A DNA stretch of 62,185 bases, taken from Acidobacteriota bacterium (lineage in GTDB: Bacteria > Acidobacteriota > Terriglobia > Terriglobales > Acidobacteriaceae). Location of the stretch: assembly GCA_021836865.1 (NCBI GenBank), contig JAKBHH010000008.1, positions 1-62,185 on the forward strand. The letters run 5' to 3'. The notes beneath the pieces were generated by a model. It was given only the letters and a program-made list of their open reading frames with translations, made no database searches and was not told the origin of the DNA. Position numbers and translations under genes: made by a program. Below, one piece after another: positions 54,364 to 62,185 of the stretch; the stretch's first letter is position 1; the number at the start of each line of letters is the position of its first letter.

Positions 54364-56055
54364 CTATCGGCTGGCGGCAATCATCTGGGCGGCGTGCTGC
54401 AGGCTGGTGTCAGTGACTTTGGCGCCGGAGACCATGCGCGCAACCTCGTAGGTACGTGCGCGGTCGTCGAGGACGCGGATCTGTGTCTTGGTGCGACCAT
54501 GATCTTCGCGCTTGTCGATGAGGATGTGCTGGTCAGCGAAGGCGGCAATCTGCGGCAGGTGCGTGACGCAGAGAACCTGCTGGCCGCGACTGAGGGCCTT
54601 GAGCTTTTGCCCGACAGCCTCTGCCGCCCGGCCGCCTATCCCAATGTCGATTTCGTCGAAGACCAGAGTACGGGGCGTAGGATTCTTCTTTGACTTGGAC
54701 GAACTTTCTTCGACCGCAACCTTGAGAGCCAGCATGACGCGGGACATTTCTCCGCCGGATGCAATTTCATGGAGGGGCTTGAGAGGCTCGCCCGCGTTGG
54801 TGGCGATGCGGCATTCGACCTGGTCCCAGCCGTGAGCGGTCCAGTGGGAGTCCGACTCGTTTGCAGAGACCGCAACTTCAAAGCGTACCTTCATGGCGAG
54901 GGAGTTGATCTGGGCCTCAGCCAGTTTGGCAAGCCTGACGGCAGCGGCTTTCCGCTCGGCGGTAAGGGCAGCGGCGGCTTTGCGATAAGAGGCCGCGGAC
55001 TCGCCGAGTATCGCGCGCAACGCCTTGAGGATCTCGTCGCGGTCTTCGACTTCGGCAAGTTTGCGCGTAACTTCTTCGCCGAAGGCAAGGACCTCGGCAA
55101 CGGTGTGGCCGTACTTCCGCTTGAGGCGATCAATGGCGGCGAGGCGGTCTTCGATTTCAGCCAGGCGCTCCGGACTGGCGTTGATGCCTTCGGCGTAGTC
55201 GCGGAGAGTGGAGCCAATGTCGGATATCGTGGCGCGGGCAGAGGCCAGTTGCTGGGCGGACTCTGTAAAGCGCGCATCGTACCGCGCCAGTTCCTCAACG
55301 TTGCGCAACGCGGCACGGAGGGCGACCTCTGCAGAAGCGCCGCCTTCGTAGAGCTGATCGAATGCGCCCATGGCGGCAGCGTATAGCTTTTCCGCGTTGG
55401 CCAGGACGCGCTTTTCGGTTTCGAGGGCCCCGTCTTCACCGGGCTGAAGATGGGCGGCTTCAATCTCCTTGCACTGATAGCTCCAGAGATCGACCATGCG
55501 CAGGCGGTCCTGCTCGCCTTGCAGGAGATCGTTGAGCTTGGTCTGGGCATCGCGCCAGTGCGTATAGGCCTGAGCCGCCGCGTCCGGGGAGATGCCGCCG
55601 AAGCGGTCGAGCAGGATGCGCTGCTGGGTCTGGTCGAAGCTGGAAAGCGTCTCAGTCTGCGCGTGGACAAGCGCAAGCTCGGGCGCAAGCTGGCGTAGGA
55701 CGGCGACTGTGGCGGGCTGGTTGTTGACGAAGACGCGTCCTTTACCGCTGGAGAGAATTTCGCGACGGAGGATGACGTCGGAGCCGTCGGAGTCGAGGCC
55801 GTTTGCTTCGAGGATGGCTTCTGCGCCGGGGGTGGATTCAAACACGCACGCGACTACCGCCTTGTCGGCTCCATGGCGGACGACTTCGGTCGAGGCCTTG
55901 CCACCCATGAGCAGTGCAAGTGCATCCACCAGAATGGATTTGCCCGCGCCGGTTTCGCCCGTCAGCAGGTTGAGGCCCGGGCCGAAGGTGGCGATGGCGT
56001 GATCGATGACAGCATAATTTTCTGCGCGCAGTTCAACGAGCATCCTGGTTTCCAT
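54364..56055 (-). CDS. recN: DNA repair protein RecN
   Basis: 563 residues. SMC-like ATPase for double-strand break repair. Walker A is GETGAGKSILVDALALLMGG near the N-terminus, two long coiled-coil stretches lie in the middle, and the C-terminal Walker B is TLVFDEIDIGIGGRAAEAVG with CVTHLPQIAAFAD. ATG 56055 is taken; ATG 56043 is also possible. It is divergent from tolQ. Confidence 0.95.
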   Translation of the reverse strand: METRMLVELRAENYAVIDHAIATFGPGLNLLTGETGAGKSILVDALALLMGGKASTEVVRHGADKAVVACVFESTPGAEAILEANGLDSDGSDVILRREILSSGKGRVFVNNQPATVAVLRQLAPELALVHAQTETLSSFDQTQQRILLDRFGGISPDAAAQAYTHWRDAQTKLNDLLQGEQDRLRMVDLWSYQCKEIEAAHLQPGEDGALETEKRVLANAEKLYAAAMGAFDQLYEGGASAEVALRAALRNVEELARYDARFTESAQQLASARATISDIGSTLRDYAEGINASPERLAEIEDRLAAIDRLKRKYGHTVAEVLAFGEEVTRKLAEVEDRDEILKALRAILGESAASYRKAAAALTAERKAAAVRLAKLAEAQINSLAMKVRFEVAVSANESDSHWTAHGWDQVECRIATNAGEPLKPLHEIASGGEMSRVMLALKVAVEESSSKSKKNPTPRTLVFDEIDIGIGGRAAEAVGQKLKALSRGQQVLCVTHLPQIAAFADQHILIDKREDHGRTKTQIRVLDDRARTYEVARMVSGAKVTDTSLQHAAQMIAASR

Positions 56056-56243
56056 TTTCCCGCCTGTATGTGGCTGATGCCAAATGAAAAAAGAAAAAGC
56101 GGGAATCCGAGCGCAGCATAACATGAACAGGTCAGGCCGCGGCAGCGCAAGGGACCAGAACGATTACTTGGAAGCCAGAACGGCGTCTGATACGGTGAAT
56201 ACTGAGGTGAATTCTGATTTTTACCGCTGCCTTTGTCTTGGCA

Positions 56244-56999
56244 ATGCAGGCTGACAGTGGCGCTGCGCCCGTGAGCGCGACGCTGGCGCAGGGACCGGGT
56301 GCGCTGATGGACATGATGAATAACATCGGTCCCATCGCGCTGTTTGTGCTTGCTGTGCTGCTCCTTGCGAGCCTTTACTCCTGGACTGTAATTCTGGGCA
56401 AGATCTCCACCTTCGGCAGGGCGACGAAGGAGAGCCGTAACTTTATCCGCGCCTTCCGCAAGGCCACGCGGCTGCAGGAGGTTGCAACTGTTGCAGATAA
56501 CTTCAAGCGGAGCCCTCTGGCGCAGGTGTTTATGGAGGTCTACGAAACCTACAAGCGGCAGACAGGCGGGTCGGGACCGCCGCGGAACCTGACGCCGCTG
56601 GAGCGCTCGGCGCAGACCGCCGCGAGCGAGTCGATCACGAGCCTGGAGCGGCGGATGACGTGGCTGGCGACGATTGCCGCGACGAGCCCGTTTGTGGGCC
56701 TGTTCGGCACAGTGATGGGCGTGGTGGATGCTTTCCACGGGCTTGGCACGGCAGGTGCGGCGACATTGCGTGCCGTAGCGCCGGGCATCAGTGAGGCGCT
56801 GATTACCACGGCTGCCGGCCTATTTGTGGCCGTACCCGCGGTTGTGGCCTATAACCAGTTCACGGCGCGTATCCGCGTGCTGGCCTCGGCCACGGACGAC
56901 TTTTGCCGCGAATTGCTGAATGCCCTGGAAGAGATTCCCGTACGCGTACCCGGCGCAGCGCGGGCCTCTGGGCCTGAAGCACCGCAAGAGAGGGGTTGA
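56244..56999 (+). CDS. tolQ: Tol-Pal system proton channel TolQ (MotA/TolQ/ExbB family)
   Basis: 251 residues, three membrane helices. The conserved channel region reads MTWLATIAATSPFVGLFGTVMGVVDAFHGL, followed by ISEALITTAAGLFVAVPAVVAYN. With TolR it converts the proton gradient into force on the envelope. The first gene of tolQ-tolR-tolA-tolB-pal-cpoB. ATG 56244 is preferred to TTG 56238. Confidence 0.92.
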   Translation: MQADSGAAPVSATLAQGPGALMDMMNNIGPIALFVLAVLLLASLYSWTVILGKISTFGRATKESRNFIRAFRKATRLQEVATVADNFKRSPLAQVFMEVYETYKRQTGGSGPPRNLTPLERSAQTAASESITSLERRMTWLATIAATSPFVGLFGTVMGVVDAFHGLGTAGAATLRAVAPGISEALITTAAGLFVAVPAVVAYNQFTARIRVLASATDDFCRELLNALEEIPVRVPGAARASGPEAPQERG

Positions 57000-57001
57000 C
57001 G

Positions 57002-57439
<438 letters not shown>

Positions 57440-57475
57440 AGACTGGCTCTCGACCGAGAGAACTCAGGCAAAGCG

Positions 57476-58267
57476 ATGAGCGGAGTGCTGGAAGGCAGCG
57501 AACGGCTGGAACAGGAACTGACGCCGGAGCCGGTGATGGCGCCCGCCGCCGGGGCAGTAGCGCTGCATCTGGGGCTTGTGGCTGGCATTGTGTTGTACGG
57601 CATCCTGGGCGGCTTTTTCCGGCATAATTTCTGGGGCGGCTCGTCGATGGGAGGAGCGATTCAGGTAAACCTGGTCAGCAATGCCCTGCCCTTGCCGTCC
57701 ACCCAACCGGTCAATCAGAACGTGCTTGCCACCGAGACCCCGAGCCAGGCCCCCGCGCCGCCGCAGCCGAAGGCAAAGCAGGCTGTGGACGAGGCGGCCA
57801 TTCCAATTCCGGGCAAGCAGAAGAAGCCGCAGCACGAAACCGCGCCGCGCACCCCTCCCCGCCAGCAGCAACCCCTCCAGAACAACCGCGCCACGTATGG
57901 CGAGCAGGCGGGATCGTCGATGCCCCACGCTACCCAGCAGCAGGGTTTTACAAGTGGACAGACGGCGGTCAACACCGATTTTGGCAGCCAGTTTGGCTGG
58001 TATGTGGATCAGCTCAACCGCACAATGGCCGGCAACTGGTATAAGCCGGAGGTGGATCCGCACACGCCGCACGGCGCACAGGCCTACATCTTCTTCAAGA
58101 TTTACCGGGATGGTTCCGTGGCCGATGTACAGCTCGCACGCACCAGCGGCAGCCCCACGCTGGACAACTCCTGTGTCCGCGCCGCGCAGCGCGTGAGCAA
58201 TTTTCAATCACTCCCAGGGCAATATCGCGGGAGTTACCTGCAAGTTTCGTACTACTGTGAATACTAG
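57476..58267 (+). CDS. TonB/TolA-like energy-transducing protein
   Basis: 263 residues. One membrane helix (GAVALHLGLVAGIVLYGIL), a Pro/Gln-rich periplasmic spacer (APAPPQPKAKQ, PPRQQQPLQ) and a C-terminal TonB-type domain (AYIFFKIYRDGSVADVQLARTSGSP). It occupies the TolA place in the operon but lacks TolA's long helical domain; TolA function is inferred from context. Confidence 0.85.
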   Translation: MSGVLEGSERLEQELTPEPVMAPAAGAVALHLGLVAGIVLYGILGGFFRHNFWGGSSMGGAIQVNLVSNALPLPSTQPVNQNVLATETPSQAPAPPQPKAKQAVDEAAIPIPGKQKKPQHETAPRTPPRQQQPLQNNRATYGEQAGSSMPHATQQQGFTSGQTAVNTDFGSQFGWYVDQLNRTMAGNWYKPEVDPHTPHGAQAYIFFKIYRDGSVADVQLARTSGSPTLDNSCVRAAQRVSNFQSLPGQYRGSYLQVSYYCEY

Positions 58268-58333
58268 GCCCTGTTAAAACCAATGGGGCCACCGCAAGTT
58301 GCACGATCCGCAGGGCTCCTAAAAGGAAGGAAG

Positions 58334-59689
58334 ATGCACGGCATGAGGCTTGGCTACCGTTTTACCGTACCTGCACTGGCACTGTTGACGATTCTGGCCG
58401 CGCTTCCACTGCGGGCGCAGGACTGGGTCCGCACCGGCACAAATCTCGGCAATGAGAAGATTCGCCTGGCAGCAGCGGACTTCAAGCCCGTCAGTGCCGA
58501 TCCGCAGACGCCCACACTGAAGGCTGCCTTTGATGCGACGCTTTACAGCGATCTGGGCAATGCGGGCATATTCGATCTGGTTTCAAAGAGCTTTGCTCCG
58601 CAGGCAGCGCCGGGCACGCCGCAGGAAGTGAGCCTGGCGCAGTGGGCGGCCGCGCCGGCCAATGCAGCGATGCTCGCGTTCGGGTCGCTCTCGGTCGCCA
58701 ACGGAAGAGTGGTGGTGAACGGATGGCTGTTCGACACGCGCAACACGGCTAATCCGCAGGTACTGGGGAAACAGTACAACGAAAACGCCACCGAAGACAT
58801 GGCCCGCACGATTGCACACCGCTTTGCGGATGAGATTATCTATCGGCTGGGCGGGGGCATCAACGGAATTGCTGAAACAAAGATCTACTTCATCAGCTCG
58901 CGCAGCGGATCGAAGGAGGTCTGGGTGATGGACTACGACGGACAGAACCAGCACCAGATCACGCATCTGGGCAGCATTTCCATCTCGCCGCGCATTTCGC
59001 CGGACAACTCTAGAATCGCCTTTGCGTCTCTCGGGTCTGAAGGCTGGGCGATCCGAATGTATTCGCTGGAGCTGGGACGGATGGTGAGGTTTCCAGGTGG
59101 CGCTGCGGGAGGTTCCAACCAGTCTCCTGCCTGGACGCCGGACGGTAACCGCGTCGCGTTTTCCTCTTCGCGCTCGGGCGACCCGGAGATTTGGATTGCA
59201 GATCTGAATGGCGGAAATCTGCGCCGGGTTACGTACTTCGCCGGACCTGATGTCTCGCCGACATGGAATCCCAAGACAGGTACACAGCTTGCATGGGTGA
59301 GCGGGCGAACGGGACTGCCGCAGATTTACATCATGGACCAGGAAGGCGCCAACATTCAGCGCATGACGGACGGCGGCTATGCGGTCTCACCTTCATGGTC
59401 GCCGAGTGGGCAGTTCCTCACCTTCAGTTGGAATCGCAAGTACGGGCCGGGCGCGCCGGGCGGGCAGGACATCTACGTGATGGACATTGCCAGCAAGCGC
59501 TGGCTGCAACTGACGCATGATGCGGGCAGCAACGACTTCCCTTCCTGGTCGCCCGATGGGCGGCATATTGTCTTCCAGCGCCAGGTGGGAGGCCACACTG
59601 AGATATGGTCAATGCTGGCCGATGGCACGGAACAGATCCCGCTCACGCAAGCGGGCACCAACATGATGCCTAACTGGAGTTGGAAGTGA
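58334..59689 (+). CDS. tolB: Tol-Pal system protein TolB
   Basis: 451 residues with a signal peptide ending LPLRAQ. An N-terminal domain (about 25-160) is followed by the six-bladed TolB propeller repeats (YFISSRSGSKEVWVMDYDG, PSWSPDGRHIVFQ). It binds Pal in the periplasm. ATG 58334 follows AAGGAAGG. Confidence 0.95.
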   Translation: MHGMRLGYRFTVPALALLTILAALPLRAQDWVRTGTNLGNEKIRLAAADFKPVSADPQTPTLKAAFDATLYSDLGNAGIFDLVSKSFAPQAAPGTPQEVSLAQWAAAPANAAMLAFGSLSVANGRVVVNGWLFDTRNTANPQVLGKQYNENATEDMARTIAHRFADEIIYRLGGGINGIAETKIYFISSRSGSKEVWVMDYDGQNQHQITHLGSISISPRISPDNSRIAFASLGSEGWAIRMYSLELGRMVRFPGGAAGGSNQSPAWTPDGNRVAFSSSRSGDPEIWIADLNGGNLRRVTYFAGPDVSPTWNPKTGTQLAWVSGRTGLPQIYIMDQEGANIQRMTDGGYAVSPSWSPSGQFLTFSWNRKYGPGAPGGQDIYVMDIASKRWLQLTHDAGSNDFPSWSPDGRHIVFQRQVGGHTEIWSMLADGTEQIPLTQAGTNMMPNWSWK

Positions 59690-59804
59690 GGTGGTTGCAG
59701 AAAATGGCACCCATCGAGACGTGCTCCGGCGAAGCTAGAGCTCTCGGGGATAAAATGGAGATGTCTTCAGAATTTCGCACCTCAACCGCGGAAGGAGTCA
59801 CACC

Positions 59805-60551
59805 TTGAATCGACGCACTCGCCTTATGGTGCCCGCAGTCTTGCTGGTCGCACTGATTTCCCTGGCAGGCTGCAAGAAGAAATCTGAACCAAACCTTACC
59901 CCAGCTGAAACTGCACCGGCAACTGCCGCGCCGGAACCAACAGCGCAGATTACGGCCAAGCCAAGTTCGATTTCAGCGGGAGACCAGGTTGTGCTGAGTT
60001 GGAAAACCGTGGATGCGACCGACGTCTCGATTGACGGAATCGGCAAGGTGCCAACAACGGGCGTTCAGACGGTCACGCCCTCGGAATCGACGACCTATCA
60101 CCTTGTTGCACATGGCGATGGAGGGACAGCGGAAGCCTCGGCGCGCGTGGTTGTAAGCACGCCGCCTGCAGTTGCAGTGCCCACCAACACGATGACGGCG
60201 GAAGAAGAGTTCAAGGCCAACGTGCAGGACATCTTCTACGACTACGACACGTACGACATTCGGAGCGATGCACAGAGCACGCTTTCGCACGATGCGTCTT
60301 ATCTGGCCAGCCATCCGAGTATCAAGGTCGTGATTGGGGGCTACTGCGACGAACGCGGATCGGACGAGTACAACCTTGCATTGGGCCAGAACCGCGCCGA
60401 TGCAGCCAAGAATGCGCTGGTAACGGCGGGCATCGCAGCCGATCGCATCCGCGTAATCAGCTACGGCAAAGAGAAACCGTTCTGCTCGGAGTCTACCGAG
60501 GAGTGCTGGCAACAGAATCGCCGTGCAGGCTTTTCAATGGACCAAAAGTAA
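59805..60551 (+). CDS. pal: peptidoglycan-associated lipoprotein Pal
   Basis: 248 residues. A lipobox LAGC (Cys23), then an Ig-like segment (about 45-125, PSSISAGDQVVLSWKTVD) and the OmpA-like domain (VQDIFYDYDTYDIRSDA, GYCDERGSDEYNLALGQNRAD) that binds peptidoglycan. TTG 59805 follows GAAGGAG. The inserted Ig-like region is not found in E. coli Pal. Confidence 0.9.
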   Translation: MNRRTRLMVPAVLLVALISLAGCKKKSEPNLTPAETAPATAAPEPTAQITAKPSSISAGDQVVLSWKTVDATDVSIDGIGKVPTTGVQTVTPSESTTYHLVAHGDGGTAEASARVVVSTPPAVAVPTNTMTAEEEFKANVQDIFYDYDTYDIRSDAQSTLSHDASYLASHPSIKVVIGGYCDERGSDEYNLALGQNRADAAKNALVTAGIAADRIRVISYGKEKPFCSESTEECWQQNRRAGFSMDQK

Positions 60552-60665
60552 AAATCTCGGCGGCAACGCCAGCGCGTGTTGCCGCCGGATACAAGAGACA
60601 TGGGGCTGACCACAGCGGGACGCAGGAGTCTCGGAAAGTCTAATTTCCAGCCAAACGGGTGAGAG

Positions 60666-61607
60666 ATGCAAAAAGTGCTAAGTCATCGTAAGAGCCTTGC
60701 CGCAGCGGCAACCCTCGCTTTAGTGATGGGCTTGACGCCTGTTCGCGCCCACGCAGCGTCGAAAGAGATCATTCAGTTGCAGACCCAGGTGCAGCAACTG
60801 CTCGACATGGTACAGCGCATCCAGTCCACTTTGGACACACGATTCGGCGTGCTGCAGAACCTGGCGCAACAGACCGCGGATCAGGCCACGCAGATGAGTG
60901 CAACCGTCAACACGCTGCAGCAAAAGATCAACGCGCAGAACGACGCACTGGGCGGAAAACTGGATACCAGCTCGGGCCAGATTCAGTCGCTGAACGATTC
61001 CGTCGACGAGTTGAAAACGCGCATTGCCAAACTGGACAAGGCGATCCAGGATATGCAGGGCCAGCTCCAGAACATCCAGAACCCGCCGCCGGGCAGCACC
61101 GGAACCCCCGCCGTGAGCGGGGCGCCGGGCGTACCCGATGCGGGACAAGCCGGATCAGCAGGTTCTGGAGCGCCGGGAGCCATGACGCCTCCGCCGCCGG
61201 CGAGCCAGGCTCCTCCGCTGGAGCAGACATTTCAGGCCGGCGTACGGGACTTCAATGCCGCAAAATATTCCGTGGCTTCGGGAGAGTTCCAGGACGTGAT
61301 TCACTACTACCCTCTGGACAACATGGCAGGCACATCGCAGTTCTACCTGGGCGAAATTGCCTTCCGGCAGAAGAAGTACGAAGATGCCGTAAAGGCCTAC
61401 AACGCGGTGCTGGAGGGTTTCAGCGGCAACTCCAAGGCCGCCCCAGCGCAATTGCACAAGGGATTGGCGTTGATGGATTTGGGGCGGCGCGACGCAGGGA
61501 TTCACGAACTCCGGGCTCTGATTCAACGGCACCCGCAAACGCCGGAGGCGGCGCAGGCACGAGCCAAGCTGAATGGCATGGGAGTCCGGATCAACCCTGC
61601 AAAATAA
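60666..61607 (+). CDS. cpoB: Tol-Pal system protein CpoB/YbgF
   Basis: 313 residues: signal peptide (to HAAS), coiled coil of about 100 residues (QLQTQVQQLLDMVQRI), a Gly/Pro/Ala-rich linker and TPR-like repeats (FQAGVRDFNAAKYSVASGEF onward). It would regulate the Tol complex in step with cell-wall synthesis. Last gene of the operon. Confidence 0.9.
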   Translation: MQKVLSHRKSLAAAATLALVMGLTPVRAHAASKEIIQLQTQVQQLLDMVQRIQSTLDTRFGVLQNLAQQTADQATQMSATVNTLQQKINAQNDALGGKLDTSSGQIQSLNDSVDELKTRIAKLDKAIQDMQGQLQNIQNPPPGSTGTPAVSGAPGVPDAGQAGSAGSGAPGAMTPPPPASQAPPLEQTFQAGVRDFNAAKYSVASGEFQDVIHYYPLDNMAGTSQFYLGEIAFRQKKYEDAVKAYNAVLEGFSGNSKAAPAQLHKGLALMDLGRRDAGIHELRALIQRHPQTPEAAQARAKLNGMGVRINPAK

Positions 61608-61620
61608 CGCGGCGCAGATC

Positions 61621-61656
61621 AAGCAAAAGCCCCGCATCGCGCGGGGCTTTTGCTTT
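61621..61656. terminator. bidirectional rho-independent terminator
   Basis: AAGCAAAAGCCCCGC, a five-base loop and GCGGGGCTTTTGCTT followed by T. A-rich left and T-rich right arms fit termination of cpoB (plus) and the ferredoxin oxidoreductase gene (minus). Confidence 0.85.
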
Positions 61657-61679
61657 GGTGCGGGATACTGCCAGTCACT

Positions 61680-62185
61680 CTACTGAAGGTTATGCATCAG
61701 GGCCTCAAGAGCTGACTTCGGAGGCCGCGTAATCGACTCCGGCAGCGTGGCCAGAGGCTCGTCCACAATGTTCAACAGGTCAGTGAACGTGGGCTTCTGC
61801 GTGTCGATGTAAAAGACACCGGTGAGGACTTCGTTGCTCTCGTGTGCCTCCATGAGAGTGCGCACGGCACCCGCCTTGTTGGTTGGGTCGTAGTCCTCGT
61901 GCAGCTTGCGTAGGCGCAGATTTGAGCCGTCGTGCATCTGGACGTCATAAATCTGGCCGGAATCGTAGTCCACGTCGATTTCATCAAAGCTGGCCACGAA
62001 GCCTATTTCATTGATGGGCTCGTCGTTCTCCTGCATGAATTTGTAGCTCTTGGTGGAGCCCTCATGATCGTTGAAGGTGACGCATGGGCTGATGACGTCA
62101 AGCATCACCGTTCCCTGATGGGCGATTGCGGCCTTGAGCATGGCAAGCAGTTGCTTCTTGTCACCGGAGAATGAGCGGCCGACAA
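61680..62185 (-). CDS. korB: 2-oxoacid:ferredoxin oxidoreductase subunit beta, C-terminal part
   Basis: The frame runs out of the right edge, so the N-terminal part, including the thiamine diphosphate site, is missing here. The visible end (RSFSGDKKQLLAMLKAAI, DVISPCVTFNDHEGSTKSY) matches the C-terminal region of KorB/PorB-type subunits, which oxidise 2-oxoglutarate or pyruvate with ferredoxin as acceptor. The alpha subunit should lie upstream, outside the window. ATG 62141 is internal, not the start. Confidence 0.88.
   Translation of the reverse strand, partial: VGRSFSGDKKQLLAMLKAAIAHQGTVMLDVISPCVTFNDHEGSTKSYKFMQENDEPINEIGFVASFDEIDVDYDSGQIYDVQMHDGSNLRLRKLHEDYDPTNKAGAVRTLMEAHESNEVLTGVFYIDTQKPTFTDLLNIVDEPLATLPESITRPPKSALEALMHNLQ

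Overview
The window is GC-rich bacterial chromosome, densely packed with genes on both strands, from a Gram-negative organism: it encodes a TolC-type outer-membrane channel, a complete Tol-Pal system, a lipid A deacylase-like barrel and several lipoproteins. Gene content and protein style (SBBP-type propeller lipoprotein, a giant GH13-like protein, short AccA, TTG/GTG starts with strong Shine-Dalgarno sequences) suggest an Acidobacteriota (Terriglobia-like) genome. That placement is inference from reading alone; no database was searched. No insertion sequence, CRISPR array, rRNA or prophage was seen.

Layout. 1-8.4 kb: a truncated ORF, pyrF, a 59-residue zinc-ribbon protein, a secreted proline/alanine-tailed protein, a CPBP membrane protease, accA, a Tat-exported amidase and a ferredoxin-NADP reductase-like flavoprotein. 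8.6-12.5 kb: a 1267-residue GH13-like protein with a changed region IV. 12.7-20.0 kb: a seven-gene export operon on the minus strand (tetR, tolC, hlyD, two ABC ATPases, two ABC-2 permeases) with a near-consensus promoter in front of tetR. 20.4-23.7 kb: threonine deaminase with a leader that may hold an attenuator, a PaiB-like protein and an SBBP lipoprotein. 23.95-26.8 kb: tRNA-Leu(GAG), secG, then an octaheme cytochrome c overlapping a gene for an internally duplicated membrane protein. 26.8-37.7 kb: MBL hydrolase, aminotransferase, HAD hydrolase, PagL-like barrel, GH3 glucosidase, dnaE and a phosphopantetheinyl transferase.

37.9-44.6 kb is an arginine operon, argR-argC-argB-argD-argF-argH plus a short GNAT acetylglutamate synthase. 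It is preceded by two ARG-box-like palindromes whose centres are 21 bp apart, so ArgR probably controls itself and the pathway. argG is not present. 44.6-54.3 kb is a hydrogenase region: hypF, a LolA-like secreted protein, a NiCoT nickel permease and hoxEFUYH, a bidirectional NAD-linked [NiFe] hydrogenase, followed by its maturation protease, which carries a 31-bp perfect palindrome in its coding sequence. 54.4-61.7 kb holds recN (divergent) and tolQ-tolR-tonB/tolA-tolB-pal-cpoB, which together form the envelope-constricting Tol-Pal machine. The window ends inside the beta subunit of a 2-oxoacid:ferredoxin oxidoreductase.

Most worth following: the octaheme cytochrome and its membrane partner, the arginine control region, the palindrome in the hydrogenase protease gene, and the GH13 protein with the NPD motif.
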